From positions 1 to 12,782 of the forward strand of contig JAFXRA010000282.1 of NCBI GenBank assembly GCA_017526725.1: 12,782 nt of DNA, written 5' to 3'. Both the position numbers and the translations under genes were made by a program. Shown piece after piece: positions 4,775-10,829 of this stretch (the first letter of the stretch is position 1; each line of letters starts with the position of its first letter). The notes beneath the pieces were generated by a model. The model made no database searches and had not been told where the DNA came from. It saw only the letters and a list, made by a program, of their open reading frames with translations. Source of the stretch: Candidatus Rifleibacteriota bacterium (GTDB lineage: Bacteria > Riflebacteria > Ozemobacteria > Ozemobacterales > Ozemobacteraceae).

Positions 4775-6163
4775 TTTTTTCTTCTTTCGAAGTCTGACTC
4801 TAATGGCCTGAGAAGCTGCGTTATCGTCTAATCCAACTATGCTTTTGGTTTCGTAAAGAACATCCAGACCGACTGCCAGGCTATTTAAAGTTTCTTCGGT
4901 AAGAGCAGAATAAGGGAAAAAGACGTCGTTACCATCTGCACCTTTTATTAAGCCCATCTTCTTTTCGTTGTCGAATTTTGTTATTTTGCCTGGAAGCACT
5001 TCTGCTTCAGATGGAGTGCCGATTTTTTCTACTTCTACTGCTACCGGGCTCATTTTGTCTTTTACTACCCCGAAACGAACTGCATCGCCCTTTTTAAGGT
5101 CGGCTTCGTTTTCGTTTTTGATTGCAGTGTAATGAAGAGGAACTTCAGGATATTCCTCGCAGGTTACCACTCCAAGACCGGATTCTTTGTTAAACCATTT
5201 GACTCTGCCTTCTACATAAGCATTAGGAGTTGGGTCATAGGTCATTTCTTCGACTGTTTGTCCGATTTCTTTTCTTACTGATTCTATCTGAGTAATAAGT
5301 TGTCTGACTTCAGGCTGATTCGGATCTGCTTTTAAGCAGTCTTGGAAAGTCTGGACAGCCATTCCTAGAAGACGTTTCTTGAAATAAACCAGTCCTAATT
5401 CCATAAGAGAAGGGGCATTGCTGGGCTTTATTCTCAATGCTTCAATCAGATGGCTTTCAGCTTCGCTTAGCATATCCATTTCTGACATTATGCTACCGGC
5501 TTCGCGGTGGAATGCTGCATTGTATGGATAACGCTTCAAAAGCTGCTGATAGGTATCAAGAGCTTCTTCAAAGAATTTCATATGGTGGTATATGTTGCCT
5601 AGCTGTTCCATTGCTTCAGCATTTTTGGGGTCTACCTTCAGAAGTTCTTTGAATTCTTCTGCGGCTATCAGATAGTTTTCTTCTGATTTGTCGTCTTCAT
5701 GCATTAGAGAGTATATATCGCCAAGATAGCGATGGAAGAACCCCTTGCGCTGGCCTGTTTCCAAACCTAGCTTATAAAATCTGAGAGAGTTCTTCAAATC
5801 GCCTTTCAAGCGGTAAACCAAACCCATAGTTTCATAATAGTCTGGTTCACCAGGATTTTGGTTCATGCACCAATTCAGCTTTTCTATTGATGAATCCAGG
5901 TCTCTGTTGTCTAAATCGTAAACAGCTTCTTCATATTGTTCGTTTACTAATTCTAGAAATTCGCCTAGTTCCTGGTCGTATGATTCTCTTTGGTCTTCGT
6001 CAGATAAAATGTCTAAAGCCTGTTTGAACTGCTTTAGTTTTGGAATGTTTGCCAGTGGTGAGTCCGAAGAGAATAATTCGTTGTATTTCTTTTTGTAGGC
6101 TGCAGCTATTTCGTCTATTGATGCGAAGTTTGGAACGCCCAAAAGCTGATAGTAGTTTTGCAT
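4763..6163 (-). CDS. J-like / TPR / double cold-shock-domain protein
   Basis: A 466-residue cytoplasmic multidomain protein. Residues 3-66 match a DnaJ J domain in outline (Y-Y-Q-L-L-G-V-P at 4-11, then A-L-D-I-L-S-D..R..Y-D at 49-63). However, the HPD motif that activates Hsp70 is absent: the residues after K26-Y27 are N-E-L. Residues about 71-300 hold roughly six TPR helix pairs (for example M-G-L-V-Y, L-G-D-I-Y, L-G-N-I-Y, L-G-L-V-Y). Residues 319-381 form a cold-shock/OB domain (G-R-V-K-W-F-N, then G-L-G-V-V-T and V-P-L-H-Y-T-A-I), and 391-459 a second, more divergent one (G-K-I-T-K-F-D, M-G-L-I-K, D-V-F-F-P-Y-S-A-L). CSDs bind single-stranded nucleic acid and TPRs bind proteins, so an RNA-linked adaptor is a reasonable inference. 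A strong promoter lies at 6200-6228, and the methyltransferase follows 55 nt downstream. Confidence 0.82.
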   Translation of the reverse strand: MQNYYQLLGVPNFASIDEIAAAYKKKYNELFSSDSPLANIPKLKQFKQALDILSDEDQRESYDQELGEFLELVNEQYEEAVYDLDNRDLDSSIEKLNWCMNQNPGEPDYYETMGLVYRLKGDLKNSLRFYKLGLETGQRKGFFHRYLGDIYSLMHEDDKSEENYLIAAEEFKELLKVDPKNAEAMEQLGNIYHHMKFFEEALDTYQQLLKRYPYNAAFHREAGSIMSEMDMLSEAESHLIEALRIKPSNAPSLMELGLVYFKKRLLGMAVQTFQDCLKADPNQPEVRQLITQIESVRKEIGQTVEEMTYDPTPNAYVEGRVKWFNKESGLGVVTCEEYPEVPLHYTAIKNENEADLKKGDAVRFGVVKDKMSPVAVEVEKIGTPSEAEVLPGKITKFDNEKKMGLIKGADGNDVFFPYSALTEETLNSLAVGLDVLYETKSIVGLDDNAASQAIRVRLRKKKKVNS

Positions 6164-6199
6164 GAGTTTAAAATATCCTGCGATAAGTTTTGTGAAATT

Positions 6200-6228
6200 A
6201 TTATATCATTTTGGTTTAAATAGTACAA
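6200..6228 (-). promoter_or_regulatory. strong extended -10 promoter for the J-like/TPR/CSD gene
   Basis: On the minus strand TTGTAC (6223-6228) is followed after exactly 17 bp by a perfect TATAAT (6200-6205), with TGA directly upstream of the -10 (extended -10). Transcription would start near 6193, about 30 nt before the ATG at 6163. Confidence 0.75.
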
Positions 6229-6243
6229 TTTTTTTAGAATACT

Positions 6244-6272
6244 TTAGTTTTGGTGATATTTCTTAGTATAAT
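6244..6272 (+). promoter_or_regulatory. candidate promoter for the 716-residue secreted protein
   Basis: A perfect TATAAT (6267-6272) with a weak -35, TTAGTT (6244-6249), at 17-bp spacing. The start would be near 6279, about 28 nt before the ATG at 6307. It is divergent from the promoter at 6200-6228 within the same 143-bp spacer. Confidence 0.5.
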
Positions 6273-6306
6273 AAAATTATGTGAATTTTTTTTATAGAGG
6301 TTTTGC

Positions 6307-8457
6307 ATGAATAATAAGCTTATAGTTTTTTTATTAGGAAGTCTTTTTGTTTCTACCACAGCTTTTTCTGCAAATCCTGTTGGAAAATTCCTATCTGAAT
6401 TATTGATATTCGAAGATACAACTGAGCGCAATATGGAAGTTTATCAAGATATTGTTCTCAAGTTAAACCCTTTCCAGGATTGTAATTCAGAGTATCCCAT
6501 AATCCGAGAAACAGATATTCCAGAAGGATTTGTAAAAAAATCAGAAGCCAAAAAAATTTTTAAAAAACTTAGAGAACATCCCATTTATACAGATAATGAT
6601 TTAACTTTTGAAGAATTCATGAATGATTATTTCTATATAACGAATGAAGACGGCTCAGAAAAATTCACTGATTTTCCTTGTGAGATACAGACAAGTCCTG
6701 AATTGAGCAAACTATACCTCTGTCTTGATGGCAATTACAGATATGTTTCTGAATTTGAAGAATATGAACCAGATGCCCTTTCTTGCGAGGATTGTCCAGA
6801 ACTCTGTGATAAAAATTGTAGAAGACAAAAATCAATAATTAAAGAGAAATACATACCCGGACGACATGGTGGCTTTATTGTTTTAGAAGAAGGCAGCAGA
6901 AGAGAGCACTCTTTTGGAGAAAACAACATTTACAAAGATTTTAGAAACACTCTTTTATCAAAAACTACCATTGAAGATGCTGATGATTATGTAGACAAGA
7001 AAAACTATATAAAAATTAAAATAATAGACAGGGTCCCTCCAAGTATAGAAAATGGACTGCCTAATCTTGGCGAAAACGATTCTCATTACACCTGTTCTTC
7101 TTGTGATTATTACAAAACTGAAAATTTTGACATCAAAGATGATATAGAACCTGTTGTCTATGCTAAGTTCACTTTTGGCAAAATTGTAGAATGTCCTAAA
7201 GAATATGAAAAATGGATAGAACGGGAAGTTTGGGATTCAGAAGAAAATATAGTAAAAATAGACCATAGAAACGAAAACAATTCCTCTAAAAAGAACTTCT
7301 TTAAAGATGTAGTAAGGTTTAAAGAACCATTTGATGGTTATATCAGATACTCTGTTTTTGCTAAAGAAAAAAGCCCTAAAGGTGAAGGAAATGTTAATCC
7401 GAGTGTAGCCAAAATCGAATATAATCAGCCGGATATTGGTTATGGCTATTCTGAAGCTGGTGACTTAGGAAACACTTATTTTACAGCCAAGGACTGGCCA
7501 GAAAAGAGTGACCTTTCCGATTGTAGTGAAGTCGGTTATAATACTGGATTGATAAGAGTTCGCGATAATGATAGACCCAATATTATAATTAGAATTACCA
7601 ACACAGAAACCAACGAACAAATGTTTTTCCCGCCATGTTTTGATTATGATGATATTAAAATCAGCAATTCCAGTAAATATAATGGCGTTTCTGGGCATTT
7701 TCAAACGAATCAGGATGATTACAACTTCTTTGTAAAATCATTAGATGACGCTTACAACCATAAAAAAATAGCAAAAGATAAAGATTCAAATCCTTATTTC
7801 ACAATTTACTCAATTGATGACTCAAATTTAACTGGAAAAATCAAAGGTTCTTTTGCTGACAGATTGCTGTTTAATGCCGATCCTAAATTCATAAAAGAAA
7901 ATATCAGGGTTGAAGACTACTACTTTTCAGATAACGACACAGATGGAATCAATATTATTACCGACAACAACTTTAATATTAAAAATGGTTCTTTAGGAAA
8001 AAGCCTTGGTACTTTTTCTAAGATGACTGCGTTGTTTGAAAATTCTAGAAACTTTGTGTTTAAGTCAGGTGTGGAATACAAATTAGATGTTTGGACTGAT
8101 GACAACGTTAAATGGACTAATATCAGCTCAGAAAATTCGACTGAAGCAAAAATATTAGACAGAGCAAGAGTCTATGAAACAGGTATTAAATCTGGTTTTA
8201 TAAAGCTGGATTTTTATAATGAAAATTTAAACAAAGAAATAAAGATAGACCCCAAAAAAAGTATAAACGGCGATATTCTTTTTACTTTAGAAAATGCAAC
8301 AAATCGTAATTATAATATTAAAACCGTTGAGGAATTAGAGGCTAATGGATTCCCTTCTGTTACTGTATTTGCAGAAGATTATTCCGGTTTGACAAGAGAG
8401 TTGCGACTTTTCTTAAGAGTAAACGACAAAAATTTGCATTTGAAAACCCTAGATTAG
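6307..8457 (+). CDS. large secreted protein of unknown function with cysteine cluster
   Basis: I do not recognise a family. The N-terminus is a typical signal peptide (basic N-N-K, hydrophobic core 5-19, probable cleavage after F-S-A near residue 22), so the 716-residue product should be exported. Residues 160-171 hold C-E-D-C-P-E-L-C-D-K-N-C, and C-S-S-C follows at 263-266. These could form disulfides or bind metal. Two segments share a strand-like pattern, I-K-I-K-I-I-D-R-V-P-P-S-I (235-247) and L-I-R-V-R-D-N-D-R-P-N-I-I (415-427), hinting at repeated beta-sandwich units. The C-terminus (V-F-A-E-D-Y-S-G-L-T-R-E-L) also looks like an Ig-type edge. There is no C-terminal anchor. The gene is rich in A/T and in Asn, Lys, Asp and Glu. 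AGAGG (6296-6300) supports the ATG. It is monocistronic; a heptamer array begins 3 nt after the stop. Confidence 0.65.
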   Translation: MNNKLIVFLLGSLFVSTTAFSANPVGKFLSELLIFEDTTERNMEVYQDIVLKLNPFQDCNSEYPIIRETDIPEGFVKKSEAKKIFKKLREHPIYTDNDLTFEEFMNDYFYITNEDGSEKFTDFPCEIQTSPELSKLYLCLDGNYRYVSEFEEYEPDALSCEDCPELCDKNCRRQKSIIKEKYIPGRHGGFIVLEEGSRREHSFGENNIYKDFRNTLLSKTTIEDADDYVDKKNYIKIKIIDRVPPSIENGLPNLGENDSHYTCSSCDYYKTENFDIKDDIEPVVYAKFTFGKIVECPKEYEKWIEREVWDSEENIVKIDHRNENNSSKKNFFKDVVRFKEPFDGYIRYSVFAKEKSPKGEGNVNPSVAKIEYNQPDIGYGYSEAGDLGNTYFTAKDWPEKSDLSDCSEVGYNTGLIRVRDNDRPNIIIRITNTETNEQMFFPPCFDYDDIKISNSSKYNGVSGHFQTNQDDYNFFVKSLDDAYNHKKIAKDKDSNPYFTIYSIDDSNLTGKIKGSFADRLLFNADPKFIKENIRVEDYYFSDNDTDGINIITDNNFNIKNGSLGKSLGTFSKMTALFENSRNFVFKSGVEYKLDVWTDDNVKWTNISSENSTEAKILDRARVYETGIKSGFIKLDFYNENLNKEIKIDPKKSINGDILFTLENATNRNYNIKTVEELEANGFPSVTVFAEDYSGLTRELRLFLRVNDKNLHLKTLD

Positions 8458-8460
8458 CTG

Positions 8461-8488
8461 TAAGATTTAAGACTTAAGATTTAAGATC
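8461..8488. repeat. heptamer tandem array, TAAGATT
   Basis: Four good 7-bp units (TAAGATT, TAAGACT, TAAGATT, TAAGATC), with degenerate continuation to about 8509. It begins 3 nt after the stop codon of the secreted protein gene. I find no gene in 8458-8904, only repeats. Confidence 0.85.
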
Positions 8489-8562
8489 AAAACTTGAGAT
8501 ACAAGATCATAAAGTTGGAGTGATACGCTTTGCTGTGGGACACTTTGTTGTGATTGTGGTAT

Positions 8563-8606
8563 TTGTTAGAAATGTTAGAAGTGTTAGAAGGGTTGGAAGG
8601 GTTGTC
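8563..8606. repeat. 9-bp tandem array built on TGTTAGAA
   Basis: TGTTAGAA recurs at 8564, 8573 and 8582, then GGTTGGAA at 8591 and a partial unit, all at 9-bp spacing. It leads directly into the composite repeat starting at 8602. Related arrays lie at 8704-8730 and, inverted, at 10235-10261. Confidence 0.8.
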
Positions 8607-8692
8607 CTAAAGCCTCCATTTGAGGGGAGGTGGTTACGAAGTAACCGGAGGGGTGACCGAACCAGAGCAAACTCTGTTTAGCGATAGCGTAT
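8602..8692 (+). repeat. composite dispersed repeat, copy 2
   Basis: TTGTCCTAAAGCC (shared with 1173-1185) is followed by a CCTCC/GGAGG hairpin (8613-8630), GGTTAC-GAA-GTAACC (8632-8646), GGAGGGGTGACC, and GTTTAGCGATAGCGTAT (8676-8692, shared with 53-69). It is the most complete copy of the family in the window. It is non-coding. Confidence 0.7.
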
Positions 8693-8703
8693 GAAATTGT
8701 CAA

Positions 8704-8730
8704 TGTTGGAATTGTTAGAATCGTTAGAGT
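8704..8730. repeat. 9-bp tandem array, TGTTAGAAT
   Basis: Three units (TGTTGGAAT, TGTTAGAAT, CGTTAGAGT) directly abut the second copy of the 79-bp palindromic element. The unit matches an extended -10 promoter box, although the array may have no promoter role. Confidence 0.75.
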
Positions 8731-8809
8731 AGTCTACCCATTGTCATAAACGTAATTCTTTCAGGGTTAAAGCCCATACGCTATACTTTTTATGACAAAT
8801 GTGTAGACT
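8731..8809. repeat. 79-bp palindromic element, copy 2
   Basis: It matches 991-1069 at 70 of 79 positions. The ends are AGTCTACCCA and GTGTAGACT. The terminal pair is A-T here and T-A in copy 1, a compensatory change. The inner stem is eroded on one side only: GTATAGC has become GTAATTC while GCTATAC is kept. Confidence 0.8.
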
Positions 8810-8850
8810 TTTCTTACACCTTATATCTTCAATCTTCTGGCTCAAAACTA

Positions 8851-8880
8851 TTGTTTTTGGAGATTTAATAGTGTTAGAAT
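8851..8880 (+). promoter_or_regulatory. candidate extended -10 promoter for the FecR-domain gene
   Basis: TTGTTT (8851-8856), an 18-bp spacer, then TAGAAT (8875-8880) with TGT immediately upstream (TGTTAGAAT, extended -10 type). The start would fall near 8887, about 18 nt before the TTG start codon. The box is identical to the unit of the array at 8704-8730. Confidence 0.45.
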
Positions 8881-8904
8881 GATTCTGCAAAGGTAACAGA
8901 AAAA

Positions 8905-10113
8905 TTGAAAAAACATAATTTTATAATAGCAATAATATTGTTCGTTTTTGCGGCAACCGCTGCTTATGCTCAACACGATAAATACTTCTTTTATCTTTTT
9001 GATGGAAGAGCCGTTTTGTCTAGAACCCAGGGCTCTACATGGCTGACTCTTCAGCCTGGTCAGCCTATAGAAGTTCATCCCGGCGACATAGTTAATGTTG
9101 AAGGTGCAGGAAAAGGCGAACTTGTTTTTCCAGACGGAACTTCAGTCAGAATGAAAAATAACGCCATGGTTAATCTTTCTCGTTATGGAATTAACCTTAG
9201 ATTTGGTTATGTCTGGCTTAACGTAAGACGAAGTGCTGATATGTTCAAAGTTACAACACCTTTCGGAACATGCAGCGTTTTAGGTACTTCTTTTGATGTT
9301 GATGTGGATAAATACGGCAAAGCACGTGTTAGAGTCTTTAGCGGCATAGTTGCAGTAAGAGCTTCTGAAGACAAGCGCAATAAGCAATTGGTTCTTCAGA
9401 GCGGTATGCATACTTTATTGTCAAATTCCAGCAAAGTTGCAGACAAGCCTGAGAAATTCCAGCATCAAAGTATTGAAGCTTCAATGAAAAGCGAATGGGA
9501 ACAGAGAAGTTTCTATGGTTTCACTCCTGGGCAGTTGAAAAACAAGACTTTAGCAGAAGAAAAAACAGAAAGAAAGACTTCGCCTATAGTTACAAGCAAC
9601 AGTGAATTACCTAGTATTGGGTTGGAAAAACAATTGCAAATGGAATTCCGACCTATAGAAAAAATATTGGAAAAAGAGCCAGAAAGCTTTACAAAGGATG
9701 AAAAGGATGGAAAAGTAAAGATAATGGCCCGCCAGCGTTCAGAATTTGCTGAAATGCTGAGACAGCAGCATTTAGAACGTGATTCTGTCATTGGTTTCAC
9801 TGTTAAGGAAAAAGCGGATTTGAGAAAAGATGGTCATGCGGTGTCTTTTGGGGAATCTGGCAGAACTCCGAGCAGTATTACTGACCAGGCTTCATTAGAT
9901 CGAGAATGTTCTCTGCTTAGAAACAGAATGTTGAGAGTTCAGAGTATGATTCGTCAGACCGAAATGGAAATAGGTTCTTTATGCTCAAATAATGATGATT
10001 CTACCGGCAACAGACTTAAAATTGATTATGCCCAGAGAAGATTGTCTGAACTTAGAGCTGAAAACAGGGTGCTAAGCAATAAGCTTTACCAGCTCCAACA
10101 CAAGAAGAGATGA
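8905..10113 (+). CDS. exported FecR-domain protein with C-terminal coiled coil
   Basis: A signal peptide (K-K-H-N, hydrophobic 6-20, cleavage likely after A-Y-A at 22) is followed by a FecR domain at about 55-155. Its usual marks are P-G-D-I-V-N-V (59-65), L-V-F-P-D-G-T (73-79), and T-P-F-G-T-C-S-V-L-G-T-S-F-D-V (118-132) followed by V-R-V-F-S-G-I-V-A-V (142-151). In FecIR systems this domain senses periplasmic signals. Here there is no transmembrane anti-sigma segment and no sigma factor gene nearby, so a stand-alone cell-envelope role is more likely. Residues about 175-325 are low-complexity and charged, and 330-402 is a heptad-rich coiled coil (L-L-R-N-R-M-L, L-S-E-L-R-A-E-N-R-V-L). The start is TTG at 8905: an upstream in-frame stop at 8875-8877 leaves no other start before the signal peptide, and AAAGG lies 11 nt upstream. 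Confidence 0.85.
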   Translation: MKKHNFIIAIILFVFAATAAYAQHDKYFFYLFDGRAVLSRTQGSTWLTLQPGQPIEVHPGDIVNVEGAGKGELVFPDGTSVRMKNNAMVNLSRYGINLRFGYVWLNVRRSADMFKVTTPFGTCSVLGTSFDVDVDKYGKARVRVFSGIVAVRASEDKRNKQLVLQSGMHTLLSNSSKVADKPEKFQHQSIEASMKSEWEQRSFYGFTPGQLKNKTLAEEKTERKTSPIVTSNSELPSIGLEKQLQMEFRPIEKILEKEPESFTKDEKDGKVKIMARQRSEFAEMLRQQHLERDSVIGFTVKEKADLRKDGHAVSFGESGRTPSSITDQASLDRECSLLRNRMLRVQSMIRQTEMEIGSLCSNNDDSTGNRLKIDYAQRRLSELRAENRVLSNKLYQLQHKKR

Positions 10114-10173
10114 TTTTAGGGCAAGCGTAGCTTGGCAAGGGAGAAGGGTATAGAACTTAGAGAGGAAGGGAAA

Positions 10174-10208
10174 TTGAGAACTGAGAACTGAAAGCTGAAA
10201 GCTGATAA
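10174..10208. repeat. heptamer tandem array, CTGAGAA/CTGAAAG
   Basis: Five 7-bp units: TTGAGAA, CTGAGAA, CTGAAAG, CTGAAAG, CTGATAA. It lies 60 bp after the FecR-domain gene in a spacer with no gene (10114-10436). Confidence 0.85.
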
Positions 10209-10234
10209 TTTTTACAGCGAAGCGTAACACTTTT

Positions 10235-10261
10235 AACTCTTCCAACTCTTCTAACAATTCT
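10235..10261. repeat. 9-bp tandem array, inverted copy of the GTTAGAA family
   Basis: Three units AACTCTTCC, AACTCTTCT, AACAATTCT. The reverse strand reads AGAATTGTT, AGAAGAGTT, GGAAGAGTT, the same GTTAGAA-type unit as at 8563-8606 and 8704-8730. Confidence 0.7.
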
Positions 10262-10287
10262 CACAAATAGCAGTAAAAAAAATTTAC

Positions 10288-10321
10288 CTCTAAAAGCTAG
10301 TTAAATACAGTGATTTTAGAG
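10288..10321. repeat. 8-bp inverted repeat upstream of the HU promoter
   Basis: CTCTAAAA (10288-10295) and TTTTAGAG (10314-10321) pair perfectly across an 18-nt loop, about 42 bp before the HU -35 box. It could be an operator or a weak terminator; nothing decides between them. Confidence 0.4.
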
Positions 10322-10362
10322 ATGTCGAAACAAGGCTCTTTACAAAAATATTTATTTACCCG

Positions 10363-10391
10363 TTGACAAAGCATTAAACAATCGTTATGAT
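10363..10391 (+). promoter_or_regulatory. near-consensus sigma70 promoter of the HU gene
   Basis: TTGACA (10363-10368), an exact 17-bp spacer, TATGAT (10386-10391). Transcription should start near 10398, giving a leader of about 40 nt before the GTG start. This is the best promoter on the plus strand and suits an abundant protein. Confidence 0.85.
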
Positions 10392-10436
10392 TGCAAGAAG
10401 TTGAGTTCTTATATTTATTTCAAGGGAGAATACATA

Positions 10437-10721
10437 GTGAAAAAGATCGAATTGGTACGCGAAATCGCTAAAACTGCTGAAATGACTCAGGCTCAGGCTG
10501 CAAAAGCTCTTGATGCAACTCTTTCTATCATCAAAGTTGCTCTTAAAAATAAAGATGATGTTCGCCTTGTTGGTTTTGGTTCATTCAAGGTTGGCACAAG
10601 AAAAGCCCGCACTGGTATCAATCCACAGACCAAAAAGTCTATCAAGATTCCAGCTTGCAATGTAGCTAAATTTGTTCCAGGCAAAGAACTTCGCGAAATG
10701 GTAAATTCAAAGAAGAAATAA
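10437..10721 (+). CDS. HU/IHF-family DNA-binding protein
   Basis: A 94-residue histone-like protein that would dimerise and bend or compact DNA in the nucleoid. It shows the family core V-G-F-G-S-F-K-V (44-51), R-K-A-R-T-G-I-N-P-Q-T-K-K-S-I-K-I-P, which covers the DNA-embracing arm with its N-P pair, then V-A-K-F-V-P-G-K-E-L-R and the terminal helix E-M-V-N. The likely start is GTG at 10437-10439, preceded by AAGGGAG 8 nt upstream; this gives the usual HU N-terminus M-K-K-I-E-L-V. A TTG at 10401 is in frame but lies practically at the predicted transcription start. The gene is monocistronic, with the strong promoter at 10363-10391 and a terminator 10 nt downstream. HU cannot be told from IHF here, though the length and lone copy favour HU. 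Confidence 0.95.
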   Translation: MKKIELVREIAKTAEMTQAQAAKALDATLSIIKVALKNKDDVRLVGFGSFKVGTRKARTGINPQTKKSIKIPACNVAKFVPGKELREMVNSKKK

Positions 10722-10731
10722 TCTTTAGTCT

Positions 10732-10769
10732 AAAAAAACCGTCTTCTTAAACGAAGGCGGTTTTTTTTA
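10732..10769. terminator. rho-independent terminator of the HU gene
   Basis: AAAAAACCGTCTTC pairs with GAAGGCGGTTTTTT (one G-T pair) around TTAAAC, followed by eight T residues. It lies 10 nt after the HU stop and separates HU from the GspE/PilB-like gene, which has its own promoter. Confidence 0.9.
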
Positions 10770-10791
10770 TATTCCTAAAACAAAATTTAGC

Positions 10792-10820
10792 TTGTAAAGA
10801 GTCTATATTTTGGTTATGAT
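10792..10820 (+). promoter_or_regulatory. candidate promoter of the GspE/PilB-like gene, leaderless spacing
   Basis: TTGTAA (10792-10797), a 17-bp spacer, then TATGAT (10815-10820), the same -10 as the HU gene. Transcription would begin around 10827, only about 3 nt before the ATG at 10830. No ribosome binding site precedes the ATG. Confidence 0.6.
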
Positions 10821-10829
10821 TTTAGAATC

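Noticed and set aside
8905..10113. FecR-domain protein as an anti-sigma factor of an ECF system
   Set aside because: No sigma factor gene is adjacent and there is a cleavable signal peptide instead of a cytoplasmic anti-sigma segment with a membrane helix.
10401..10436. TTG at 10401 as HU start
   Set aside because: It falls within a few bases of the predicted transcription start and adds a tail absent from HU proteins. GTG at 10437 has AAGGGAG upstream and the normal N-terminus.
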